In this document: positions 1 through 5,927 of the stretch, piece after piece
Numbering within the stretch: the first letter of the stretch is position 1
How the letters are laid out: each line of letters starts with the position of its first letter
Origin: Deltaproteobacteria bacterium
Lineage (GTDB): Bacteria; Desulfobacterota; Desulfobacteria; Desulfobacterales; Desulfosalsimonadaceae
DNA: 9,732 bases
Reading direction: 5' to 3'
NCBI GenBank assembly: GCA_024280875.1
Contig: JAJRPH010000005.1
Location: forward strand, 1-9,732
Notes under the pieces: generated by a model
The model's database searches: none
What the model was told of the DNA's origin: nothing
What the model saw: only the letters and a program-made list of their open reading frames with translations
Program-made: the position numbers and the translations under genes

Positions 1-108
1 CTCTCTTAACTGCAGATCAAATATCCCTTTGCCCGGGCGTATCACAAAATCCCAGTTCGGTTCCTTTCTGGTATCTGCTGTTTTTATTGTTTGTTCTGAA
101 GTATTCAT
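1..108 (-). CDS. ABC-2 type polysaccharide export permease, N-terminal fragment (runs off the left edge)
   Basis: Reading leftwards from an ATG at 106-108, 36 codons are open to the window edge. The peptide begins MNTSEQTIKTADTRKEPNWD and continues with FVIRPGKGIFDLQLRE. The pattern W-D-x-V-I-R-P-x-x-G-x-F-D-L-x-L-x-E is the cytoplasmic lead-in seen before the first membrane helix of Wzm/KpsM-like permeases, which form the inner-membrane channel of ABC exporters for O-antigen or capsule chains. No membrane segment is inside the window, so the assignment rests on this short motif and on context: galE lies directly upstream in the same direction, about 150 bp away. The Shine-Dalgarno sequence is weak (AAAAAG about 15 bases upstream). 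A different protein with a similar N-terminus cannot be excluded. Confidence 0.6.
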   Translation of the reverse strand, partial: MNTSEQTIKTADTRKEPNWDFVIRPGKGIFDLQLRE

Positions 109-188
109 ACTTTAAAATGACTTTTTATATCAAAAAATTAACCGCGAATTTAACGAATTAACCAAAATCCAAACAACAAGCATTATGA

Positions 189-251
189 ACCACGGACCAC
201 GGACCACGAACCAAGTACTAAGCACCAAGTACTAAGCACCAAGAACCAGAA
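189..251. repeat. Nine-unit imperfect heptanucleotide tandem repeat
   Basis: Nine consecutive 7-bp units can be read: ACCACGG, ACCACGG, ACCACGA, ACCAAGT, ACTAAGC, ACCAAGT, ACTAAGC, ACCAAGA, ACCAGAA. Every unit fits AC(C/T)A(C/A/G) followed by two variable bases. The first three units (CGG/CGA type) and the next five (AAG type) form two sub-arrays, and ACCAAGT-ACTAAGC is itself duplicated. The array ends 7 bp before the galE stop codon, in the gap between galE and the export permease. Low-complexity 7-bp arrays of this style occur between genes in many bacterial genomes. No protein is encoded here. Confidence 0.85.
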
Positions 252-258
252 CACCCCA

Positions 259-1248
259 TCAAGTATCCCTATTATTATGCCATTTCCAGGCGGTTTCGAT
301 AATTGACGTAAGGTCAGAAAATACAGGTTCCCATCCCAGTTCATTCCGAATTCGCGTGGAATCTCCCACCAGGCGAGGGGGATCACCGGCACGGCGCAGG
401 CCGATTTGTGTTGGAATATCACACTCGGTTACTTTCCGAGCAGTATCGATTACCTCTTTGACGGAAAACCCTTTTCCGTTTCCCAGGTTATAAGCACAGG
501 CACCGTCCTGACTTCCCAGTTTTTCCAGGGCCAGAATATGCGCGGCGGCAATATCGGTGACATGGATATAATCCCGAATACACGTGCCATCGGGCGTATC
601 ATAGTCATCTCCAAAGATGGTGATATGCGATCGCTTTCCAGTGGCCGCATCCAGAATTAAGGGAATCAAATGTGTTTCCGGATCGTGTTTTTCACCTATT
701 TCACTATCAGCATCAGCCCCGGCAGCATTAAAATACCGAAGGGAAATCGAGCGAATTCCATGGGCCAAATGAAAATCCTTGAGAATCTGTTCGACCATTA
801 GTTTTGAATTTCCATAGGGATTTATTGGAAACTGGGAATGGTCTTCGGAAATGGGCATTTCCTTCGGTACACCATAGGTGGCGCATGTGCTTGAAAAAAT
901 GAACTTATCGATTCGATGATCCCGCATGACCTCCAACAGTGTCAGCGCTCCGGTCACGTTGTTTCGGTAATACTTGCCCGGGTTCTCTACTGATTCGCCC
1001 ACATAGGCATAAGCGGCAAAATGCATCACCGCCTCCGGCCGGTATGTGGTGATCACTTCATCCAGGCGGGTCCGGTCCAGAATATCCCCTTTTTCCAGGG
1101 GGCCCCATTTGACAGCCCATGGATGCCCGTAAACCAGATTATCATAAGTAATCGGCGTATAGCCGGCCGCAGCAAGTGCTTTACAGGCATGGCTTCCGAT
1201 ATATCCCGCCCCGCCGGTAACAAGTATTCGTTTTTGGTTGGAATTCAT
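259..1248 (-). CDS. galE: UDP-glucose 4-epimerase
   Basis: Extended short-chain dehydrogenase/reductase of 329 residues that interconverts UDP-glucose and UDP-galactose with bound NAD in the cytoplasm. Visible motifs are the Rossmann glycine signature TGGAGYIGSH (residues 11-20), DNL after the second strand (36-38), FSSTCATYG (118-126, with Thr121 at the position of the E. coli catalytic Ser) and the catalytic Y-x-x-x-K as YGNSK (Tyr145, Lys149). The segment RYFNAAGAD and the C-terminal NELGWEP stretch are also typical of GalE. The family is usually about 330-340 residues, so the gene is complete. I place the start at the ATG at 1246-1248 (MNSNQKRILV), preceded by an AGAGAG purine run. The frame also opens further upstream at a TTG at 1300-1302, but that adds 18 residues without family character. 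It supplies UDP-galactose for the polysaccharide whose exporter begins downstream. Confidence 0.95.
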   Translation of the reverse strand: MNSNQKRILVTGGAGYIGSHACKALAAAGYTPITYDNLVYGHPWAVKWGPLEKGDILDRTRLDEVITTYRPEAVMHFAAYAYVGESVENPGKYYRNNVTGALTLLEVMRDHRIDKFIFSSTCATYGVPKEMPISEDHSQFPINPYGNSKLMVEQILKDFHLAHGIRSISLRYFNAAGADADSEIGEKHDPETHLIPLILDAATGKRSHITIFGDDYDTPDGTCIRDYIHVTDIAAAHILALEKLGSQDGACAYNLGNGKGFSVKEVIDTARKVTECDIPTQIGLRRAGDPPRLVGDSTRIRNELGWEPVFSDLTSIIETAWKWHNNRDT

Positions 1249-1574
1249 TTTAGAAAAATCTCTCTGATTAAAATCGCGGACGTGCCCAGTGGATACAGAC
1301 AAAAACTGGGAAAATTGATTTTTACCTCCCTACACAAACAAAAATTAGAAACTTCGTAAGCGTTCACAGGGCACCAGACCTGCTTTATTGCTGAGCACTT
1401 GAAGTACAAAAGTACGTCTATGCGCTCGGCGCCTCACATCTGCGGCACCCTGTGAATGCTTACACTTCATTGGTTGGAAGTGTATTAACAGTTGTTCCCC
1501 CGTGAACGGATACGAAACTTCTGTTTTTAAGAAAAAGCTTGTGAATATTTTATCAAAAATTGAATGGCTTAAAT
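1249..1574. other. Intergenic stretch between galE and the nucleotidyltransferase gene, holding a MITE-like palindrome
   Basis: These 326 bases lie between the galE ATG and the stop of the MNT-type nucleotidyltransferase gene. About a third of the stretch is the 108-bp palindromic element described separately (1356-1463). The rest is AT-rich and carries no protein reading I can support; the plus-strand frame crossing 1021-1359 is a shadow of galE. I see no clear promoter or terminator for galE here. Confidence 0.6.
1356..1463. mobile_element. 108-bp MITE-like palindromic element with 5-bp flanking duplication
   Basis: The ends are inverted repeats: GTAAGCGTTCACAGGG at 1356-1371 and CCCTGTGAATGCTTAC at 1448-1463, matching at 15 of 16 positions. 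A perfect inner palindrome GTAC-AAAA-GTAC lies at 1404-1415, and its centre (1409.5) is exactly the centre of the whole element, so the full length can fold into one imperfect hairpin. Immediately outside each end is the same pentamer ACTTC (1351-1355 and 1464-1468), as expected for a target-site duplication. It has no coding capacity. These are the hallmarks of a non-autonomous miniature inverted-repeat element. The GTAAGCG ends resemble those of IS66-type elements, but IS66 normally duplicates 8 bp, so the parent family is not settled. Confidence 0.75.
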
Positions 1575-1883
1575 TTATAGAATTTCAAGGCCGGTTTGAA
1601 GAATTTCTATAGCAAGAGGATTGGATCCTTCAAAATCAGATTCTCTAAATGCATGAGGTTCTATTCTGGTATCAAATTTTCTTCTGAGTTTCATTAACTG
1701 GACTTGCATGTCAAAAGAGTCCGAGAGATCCCCGAAAATTATTGCTAGATCAATATCACTATCTTCATGAATGCTGCCTTTAGCATATGACCCAAACAGG
1801 TATACTTTTTTAACATTTGGATTCATTTTCCTGAGAAAATTAACATAGTTTCTGGCTACTTCAGGAGTTTTCCCTTTAACCAT
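1575..1883 (-). CDS. MNT-type minimal nucleotidyltransferase (antitoxin partner of HEPN)
   Basis: Protein of 102 residues. It carries the polymerase-beta-like signature G31-S32, ten residues, then D43-I-D45 within FGSYAKGSIHEDSDIDLAII, and a third acidic position in RIEPH (Glu75). This matches minimal nucleotidyltransferases of HEPN/MNT toxin-antitoxin modules, whose studied members transfer AMP to the HEPN partner and silence its RNase activity. The ATG at 1881-1883 has a good Shine-Dalgarno (AAGGAG, 8 bases upstream). The original reading frame of the upstream HEPN gene runs past this ATG and would have ended inside the gene at 1856-1858, the overlap expected of a translationally coupled pair. 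All catalytic residues are present, so the enzyme may be active even though its partner is truncated. Confidence 0.85.
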   Translation of the reverse strand: MVKGKTPEVARNYVNFLRKMNPNVKKVYLFGSYAKGSIHEDSDIDLAIIFGDLSDSFDMQVQLMKLRRKFDTRIEPHAFRESDFEGSNPLAIEILQTGLEIL

Positions 1884-1969
1884 TTTCTTAGCTCCTTAAT
1901 ATTTTGAATCCATTTTTCAGTAAAATCTCTTGAACACTTTCTGTGAAACTCCATTTTGTAATCATCTTA
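1856..1969 (-). pseudogene. Relict C-terminal part of the HEPN gene, cut off by TGA-TAA
   Basis: Directly after the TGA at 1970-1972 comes a second stop, TAA, at 1967-1969. The same frame then stays open for 36 codons, reading DDYKMEFHRKC and later WIQNIKELRKWLKGK, to a TAG at 1856-1858. This is the expected C-terminus of a HEPN protein, in which the preceding FNLRA is normally followed by R-Y and then D-x-Y-K. Adding 92, 2 and 36 gives 130 codons, the usual family length. The lesion is therefore two adjacent nonsense codons replacing Arg-Tyr, with the remaining coding sequence still recognisable. Confidence 0.75.
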
Positions 1970-2248
1970 TCACGCCCGAAGGTTAAAAGCAGATATGGTA
2001 TCTAATCTATCTTTTTGATCTTCGCTTAGCGGGATTCCAACCTTTTCAGCTATTCGGACCAGATCATGAATAAATGGAGGGGAATTAGAATGATTGATAA
2101 CATACAAAGCCTTTAACAATTTTTCAATTACCAAATGCCCAATGAATAGCGCCCAGGTAAAATCACCTTTCTCAAAAAGATGAATCATTGCCTGGTAATC
2201 ATTATCTGAACTATCGACCCAGTATTTTATTAACTCTTTATTATTCAT
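1970..2248 (-). CDS. HEPN-domain toxin, C-terminally truncated
   Basis: A 92-residue HEPN protein, the presumed RNase toxin of the HEPN/MNT pair. The N-terminal part has the family helices: DSSDNDYQAMIHLFEKGDFTW (residues 12-32), then ALFIGHLVIEKLLKALYV (33-50), then PPFIHDLVRIAEKVG (57-71). It stops at TISAFNLRA, where relatives continue with about 35 more residues; the missing tail is still present in frame after two consecutive stop codons. The product lacks the last helix, so it is likely inactive or unstable, though a shortened functional form cannot be ruled out. The ATG at 2246-2248 has no clear Shine-Dalgarno. The gene lies upstream of the MNT gene, with an 86-bp gap created by the premature stop. 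Confidence 0.75.
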   Translation of the reverse strand: MNNKELIKYWVDSSDNDYQAMIHLFEKGDFTWALFIGHLVIEKLLKALYVINHSNSPPFIHDLVRIAEKVGIPLSEDQKDRLDTISAFNLRA

Positions 2249-2418
2249 TTAAAAACAATATGAATTATTTGAAGTATATAGATCAAGCACTTACTTTAAA
2301 ATGTCGATTTCTGTGTTTACACAATTCTGACTGTAGTTTCTCAGCCTTGGACTTCCCATATATGGTTCATTTCTTTACTAATAATGAATTATTTCATATT
2401 TTATAAAAAATTTTCAGA

Positions 2419-2532
2419 CTATTTTTTGAGGATGTTTTCAAAATAAAAAATTGTATTTTTCAACTCTTTTTCCTGTTCAATTATAGATTCACATCCAAAC
2501 TTTTCTTTGGCACGCGCGATATCAGATTTACG
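2419..2532 (-). pseudogene. 3' remnant of a second UDP-glucuronate decarboxylase-like gene
   Basis: Immediately after the vapB stop codon (2533-2535) the minus strand reads RKSDIARAKEKFG, then a stretch ending LKNTIFYFENILKK and a TAG at 2419-2421. This is 37 codons and aligns with the C-terminus of the complete decarboxylase at 2892-3848 (RKPDITLAKEKLGWEP ... LKNTIAYFETLMKESKK). Nucleotide identity over the aligned part is roughly two thirds by eye, so it derives from a diverged paralogue rather than a recent copy. No start codon, Rossmann fold or active site remains. It marks the scar of a lost or displaced sugar-nucleotide gene. Confidence 0.8.
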
Positions 2533-2769
2533 TTAAAAGGTCTCCCGGATCTGGTCTTCCGGCTGCATTCGTTCTGTCATAAAATCACTGGAAACTCCCG
2601 GCTTATCAAACCAGTCATCCCATGATTGACCTGCCGGAGTTATAATTCGCTTGTTACCAACTGCCGTGATTTCGACATCCTTAACTGATTCCGGAAAGGC
2701 AATTGCCTTAGGTAGTCGAACAGCTTGACTTCGGTTGCTTTTAAAAATTTTGGTTTGAACATGGGCCAT
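2533..2769 (-). CDS. vapB: Orphan VapB-type antitoxin (AbrB/SpoVT-like fold)
   Basis: A 78-residue protein beginning MAHVQTKIFKSNRSQAVRLP. The N-terminal K-I-F-x-x-x-R-S-Q-A-V-R-L-P-K motif is the swapped-hairpin DNA-binding domain of VapB antitoxins. The C-terminal WDDWFDKPG and final EDQIRETF match the tail that wraps the VapC PIN-domain RNase. I take the ATG at 2767-2769, with GGAGG 7 bases upstream; a GTG directly before it would add only one residue. VapC normally starts at or overlaps the vapB stop. Here the next codons belong to a decarboxylase remnant and no PIN-domain sequence follows, so the antitoxin is an orphan. It may still bind its own operator or act on a VapC encoded elsewhere. 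Confidence 0.85.
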   Translation of the reverse strand: MAHVQTKIFKSNRSQAVRLPKAIAFPESVKDVEITAVGNKRIITPAGQSWDDWFDKPGVSSDFMTERMQPEDQIRETF

Positions 2770-2821
2770 CACAATTCCTCCAGAAAAGAATTTAACTGTT
2801 TTGATGATACAGGTCGCTATA

Positions 2822-2838
2822 ATTCAGAATACCTGAAT
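2822..2838. promoter_or_regulatory. Candidate VapB operator palindrome
   Basis: ATTCAG and CTGAAT form a perfect 6-bp inverted repeat separated by 5 bp, centred 61 bp upstream of the vapB ATG. VapB proteins repress their own promoters by binding such palindromes. I see no convincing -35/-10 pair to anchor it, so the role is inferred from position and symmetry only. Confidence 0.4.
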
Positions 2839-2891
2839 ACGTTTCTTCATTTAAATTATTAAATCAATCTGGGATATGTCAGCAGGATATC

Positions 2892-3848
2892 CTATTTTTT
2901 AGATTCTTTCATCAGTGTCTCAAAATATGCGATGGTATTTTTCAGCCCTTCTTCCAGTTCAATTTTCGGTTCCCATCCTAGTTTCTCTTTGGCAAGGGTA
3001 ATATCCGGCTTTCTCTTGCTCGGGTCGTCTTTCGGCAACGGCTTGTTTATCAGTTTTGAACGTGAACCGGTCAGGTCAATAACTTTTTCGGCCAATTCTT
3101 TAATGGTAAATTCGTTCGGATTGCCCATATTAACCGGGCCGGTAAAGTCATCGGCGGTGTCCATTAATCTGACAAACACATCAATCAAATCATCCACATA
3201 ACAAAAGGAACGGGACTGAGAACCGTCACCATAGAGAGTGATGGGTTCGTTCCGCAGTGCCTGGACGATAAAATTGGAAACAACCCGACCATCGTTTGGA
3301 TGCATATTCGGGCCATAGGTATTAAAAATACGGGCCACTTTGATTCGGAGTTTGTGCTGCCGCCTATAATCAAAAAACAGGGTTTCTGCACAACGTTTCC
3401 CCTCATCATAACAGGAGCGGAACCCAATGGGATTCACATGCCCCCAGTAAGATTCCGTCTGGGGATGAATCTGGGGGTCACCGTAAACTTCTGAGGTTGA
3501 TGCCTGAAAAATTTTGGCTTTTAAGCGTTTGGCAAGCCCCAGCATGTTGATGGCGCCATGAACACTGGTTTTTGCTGTTTGAACCGGATCATGCTGATAA
3601 TGAATCGGCGAGGCAGGGCAGGCCAGGTTATATATTTCATCAACTTCCACGTACAACGGGAATGTCACGTCATGCCGCATGACCTCAAAATGAGGATTGT
3701 TTAGCAGAGAAATAACATTATTTTTGGTGCCGGTGAAAAAATTATCTACGCAGATTACATCATGGCCTTCTTTTAACAATCGCGCACAGAGGTGAGAACC
3801 GAGAAAACCGGCACCACCCGTTACAAGTATTCGTTTACTTAAATGCAT
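2892..3848 (-). CDS. uxs: UDP-glucuronate decarboxylase (UDP-xylose synthase)
   Basis: Complete 318-residue extended SDR enzyme that converts UDP-glucuronate to UDP-xylose with NAD recycling. Motifs: TGGAGFLGSH (residues 10-19), DNFFTG (35-40), the hallmark NLACPASPIHYQ (74-84), TSEVYGDP (118-125, with Glu120), SCYDEGKR (Tyr147 and Lys151 of Y-x-x-x-K) and QSRSFCYVDDL with Arg213 at the position of the decarboxylase active-site Arg. NLACPASP, the SYWGHVNP segment and Y-D-E-G-K-R separate it from dTDP-glucose dehydratases. The ATG at 3846-3848 is preceded by AAAGGCG, a modest Shine-Dalgarno. It lies 72 bp downstream of the mazF-like gene and precedes vapB. It supplies UDP-xylose for the polysaccharide. 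Confidence 0.93.
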   Translation of the reverse strand: MHLSKRILVTGGAGFLGSHLCARLLKEGHDVICVDNFFTGTKNNVISLLNNPHFEVMRHDVTFPLYVEVDEIYNLACPASPIHYQHDPVQTAKTSVHGAINMLGLAKRLKAKIFQASTSEVYGDPQIHPQTESYWGHVNPIGFRSCYDEGKRCAETLFFDYRRQHKLRIKVARIFNTYGPNMHPNDGRVVSNFIVQALRNEPITLYGDGSQSRSFCYVDDLIDVFVRLMDTADDFTGPVNMGNPNEFTIKELAEKVIDLTGSRSKLINKPLPKDDPSKRKPDITLAKEKLGWEPKIELEEGLKNTIAYFETLMKESKK

Positions 3849-3920
3849 AATATTATTTCGCCTTTATTGAGTTTATCGGCATTAACACTGCAACAAAAAT
3901 AACGGAAGGGTTGGAATCTT

Positions 3921-4289
3921 TTATGATTTTTTTGTATCAGATTGAGGTATATTGAGGACAAGTTGAATTCCTTGATATATTTCCGCCATTCTTTTAGAGG
4001 AAAGTGTACCGATTGTTTCTTTAAGACTCTTTTTATCCACTGATTTGAATTGTGTTACATTGACAACACATTTTTTAGGAAGATTTGCTTCATTTTTTCT
4101 TAAAATGACGTTTCCAGGTAGTTCTCCAAATTTCATGGTCGATGTGATGGCAAGCATGACGACCGTATTCAGCTTGCTGTCATTCAGCACATCCGCCTGA
4201 ATTACCAACCCCGGCCGCCTTCCCTTTGGTTCCGAACCTTTGCCCGGAGAAAAATCAACCCAGTATAGCGACCCATTACGAATCACCAT
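3921..4289 (-). CDS. mazF: MazF/PemK-type endoribonuclease toxin
   Basis: A 122-residue toxin of the MazF/PemK fold, which cuts single-stranded mRNA at short specific sequences. Visible signatures are GSLYWVDFSPGKGSEPKGRRPGLVI (residues 6-30, with the conserved G-S-E and R-R-P, Arg24/Arg25 in the active-site loop), AITST (47-51, the catalytic Thr/Ser region) and TQFKSVDKKSL followed by IGTLS (93-97). The length suits the family and nothing appears broken. Its ATG (4287-4289) overlaps the antitoxin stop (TGA at 4283-4285), giving the 7-base overlap typical of translational coupling. The cleavage site cannot be predicted from sequence alone. Confidence 0.9.
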   Translation of the reverse strand: MVIRNGSLYWVDFSPGKGSEPKGRRPGLVIQADVLNDSKLNTVVMLAITSTMKFGELPGNVILRKNEANLPKKCVVNVTQFKSVDKKSLKETIGTLSSKRMAEIYQGIQLVLNIPQSDTKKS

Positions 4290-4537
4290 TCCTGGCCCTC
4301 AACATCACCTGATTCTTCAAACCAGTTCACTGTTTCCAACTGTTCTTTTCTAATTTCAGCGTCTGAAAAAATTCTGTCGTAAGCCTCCTTCATGCTGCGC
4401 TCCTGCTCATTTGCCAGTTTTTCATGAAGCACACTGGAAATATATCTGCTTCTGGATATCCCCTTCTGTTTGCTGATCATATCAATCATAGTAACAATTT
4501 TTTTGGGGATTGTAATAGCAACTTTCTGAGTATTCAT
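4283..4537 (-). CDS. Ribbon-helix-helix antitoxin partner of MazF
   Basis: An 84-residue protein with an N-terminal ribbon-helix-helix (MetJ/CopG-like) domain: strand QKVAITIPKKI (residues 4-14), helix TMIDMISKQKG (16-26), then SRSRYISSVLHEKL (28-41). The acidic, Trp-containing tail (IRKEQLETVNWFEESGDVEGQEW) would occupy the MazF groove. It is the expected MazE-like antitoxin and autorepressor, located before the toxin with overlapping ends. AAGGGG lies about 8 bases upstream of the ATG at 4535-4537. A dedicated promoter and candidate operator lie just upstream, so the pair can be expressed independently of the polysaccharide operon. Confidence 0.88.
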   Translation of the reverse strand: MNTQKVAITIPKKIVTMIDMISKQKGISRSRYISSVLHEKLANEQERSMKEAYDRIFSDAEIRKEQLETVNWFEESGDVEGQEW

Positions 4538-4548
4538 TATTATACCCC

Positions 4549-4556
4549 TTATAAGT
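4549..4556. promoter_or_regulatory. Candidate RHH antitoxin operator
   Basis: CTTATAAG is a perfect 8-bp palindrome between the predicted transcription start and the antitoxin ATG. The octamer ATAAGTAT overlaps it (4551-4558) and recurs at 4603-4610, 52 bp or about five helical turns away, on the far side of the promoter. This is a plausible pair of sites for a dimeric ribbon-helix-helix autorepressor. The evidence is sequence symmetry and position only. Confidence 0.4.
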
Positions 4557-4567
4557 ATGATATTTTT

Positions 4568-4596
4568 AGAATACCTTTTATGGTTTCATCTGTCAA
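4568..4596 (-). promoter_or_regulatory. Sigma-70-type promoter of the mazEF-like operon
   Basis: On the minus strand a perfect -35 TTGACA (4591-4596) and a -10 TATTCT (4568-4573, 4 of 6 consensus) are separated by exactly 17 bp. The predicted start, near 4561, gives a leader of about 24 bases before the antitoxin ATG. It lies in the short gap behind the nucleotidyltransferase gene, so the toxin-antitoxin pair carries its own promoter within the leftward block. Confidence 0.75.
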
Positions 4597-4640
4597 TTTT
4601 TAATAAGTATTGTCCGGTTGTACGTGTCGAGATATACCCC

Positions 4641-5888
4641 TTAGGATTTGATCAGCCATTCTCTTAAGCGCAAATCATTATCCCCTCTTTTGAGGCGGGA
4701 AACATAGTGGGCATCATATAAAACACTATTCGCTATGGCGCATATTCCTTTGAAAGCCTGAAAAAATCGAAAAAAATAACTGCTGAATAAAACCCGGGAA
4801 TGCTTTGATTTTAAATACCGGTTTGCCATAAATTCACGGGACGGAAATAACACGTTCAAAATATAACGAATCTTGTCACGTAAACCTTGACGATTTCGCC
4901 AATGGGTATAATGCTGGTGAAAAGGGGCGGTTTCGTTAGTTTTAAAAATTCGTTGTTCTGCGATATGAACCATCTTATCGGTGAAAAAATTTTCAAATAT
5001 CTCATCAGGGATGCTTGCACCCAACCATTTTTTTGTAAAATATAGCACCAATAAAAGGCACTGGTTTGTTCGCCATTGACAGGAACGGCGTCGAATCTCA
5101 TTCCAATTTATATTCTCCCCGTAATGTTTTATTGTTAGTGAAATGTCATAAAGAGCACCCAAGCCGAAATCAAACAGGTGGTCGTAGGCAGCATGCATAC
5201 AGAGATGTATTATAAGATCTTCCGGAGATAAAAGGTATATATTGTTGCTATTCAAAGTCGCAGGTTGCGCTCGCTCCCAAAGTCCGCATATGGGTATTTC
5301 AAAAGGACTATCCTCACTTGTAATGAAACAGTGTATTTCGAGCATACATTTTGTTTCCGGGTGAATCAGGGCCTGAAAATGAATAAAATCCGACATTATA
5401 CCGTACTCATAATTCTTATTGGTTTTTTCTTTTTCTGGATTTTTATCATAAAAAAATTGGTACCCGGCGCTAAAGGAAATTTGAACTGTCTCGTGGAGGT
5501 CCTCTTCCTTGACCAGAATATCCAGATCCGACATGGGCCTGAGTGAAATATCTTTGTATACAAACTCTGCCAGATGTGCCCCTTTTAAGAGGATCACAGG
5601 GATATCTCGGTTATTCAAACGAGCCACTAGTTCGGTTAACTGATGAAAAAGCACTGTATTCCGATAAGCATTTGCCAGATATTTTTCCCGAAATTTCCGG
5701 ACCGCATCTGGCGGAATCATGGACTCTGCTTCGGCCAGTTTGATCTTGTTGTACAGCAAAGGGGCGATTCTGTGTCGGCTGGCTTCGGAAACAAGGGTGT
5801 CCCAGTTTTCCGGGTTTAAACCTGCCAAGTCGGAAAATTCGAACCGGTTGTTGATGGAATCAAGCAGTATTTTGTGTTCAGGGAGCAT
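4641..5888 (-). CDS. NTP_transf_5-type nucleotidyltransferase family protein of polysaccharide loci
   Basis: A 415-residue protein resembling the uncharacterised nucleotidyltransferase family NTP_transf_5 (PF14907). The core reads ILLKGAHLAEFVYKDISLRP followed by MSDLDILV (residues 99-126): Gly103 and the Asp121-x-Asp123 pair are the metal-binding signature of the polymerase-beta superfamily. The later MLEIH (182-186) stands where relatives have D-x-H, so the third acidic residue would be Glu184. The remainder is helical, with H-L-C-M-H-A-A at about 249-255. Members are frequent in exopolysaccharide and peptide-modification clusters, but no substrate is established. The ATG at 5886-5888 has only a poorly spaced GGA before it; translation may depend on the upstream reading frame, which ends 39 bp away. 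The gene seems intact. Confidence 0.8.
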   Translation of the reverse strand: MLPEHKILLDSINNRFEFSDLAGLNPENWDTLVSEASRHRIAPLLYNKIKLAEAESMIPPDAVRKFREKYLANAYRNTVLFHQLTELVARLNNRDIPVILLKGAHLAEFVYKDISLRPMSDLDILVKEEDLHETVQISFSAGYQFFYDKNPEKEKTNKNYEYGIMSDFIHFQALIHPETKCMLEIHCFITSEDSPFEIPICGLWERAQPATLNSNNIYLLSPEDLIIHLCMHAAYDHLFDFGLGALYDISLTIKHYGENINWNEIRRRSCQWRTNQCLLLVLYFTKKWLGASIPDEIFENFFTDKMVHIAEQRIFKTNETAPFHQHYTHWRNRQGLRDKIRYILNVLFPSREFMANRYLKSKHSRVLFSSYFFRFFQAFKGICAIANSVLYDAHYVSRLKRGDNDLRLREWLIKS

Positions 5889-5927
5889 ATTCCGTAATTT
5901 TCATGAAGAAAACCCTGGTTTTAAATT

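Noticed and set aside
189..251. The heptamer array as a CRISPR or as part of a protein.
   Set aside because: The units are 7 bp without spacers, no cas gene is present, and the minus-strand frame across it (183-422) is a shadow of the galE 3' end.
406..1359. Plus-strand frames opposite galE, such as 406-660 and 1021-1359.
   Set aside because: They are antisense shadows of a well-supported GalE and have no family character.
1356..1463. The palindrome as an IS66 end pair or as an intrinsic terminator.
   Set aside because: The GTAAGCG ends recall IS66, but the flanking duplication is 5 bp rather than 8 bp and there is no transposase. No T-run follows on either strand, so it is not a terminator.
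1970..1972. The TGA in the HEPN frame as a selenocysteine codon.
   Set aside because: It is followed at once by TAA, which is not recoded, and relatives have Arg-Tyr here rather than Cys. Simple nonsense mutation is the better reading.
2188..2406. A 72-codon plus-strand frame upstream of the HEPN gene.
   Set aside because: It partly overlaps the HEPN 5' end antisense, its composition is that of AT-rich intergenic DNA, and no motif or Shine-Dalgarno supports it.
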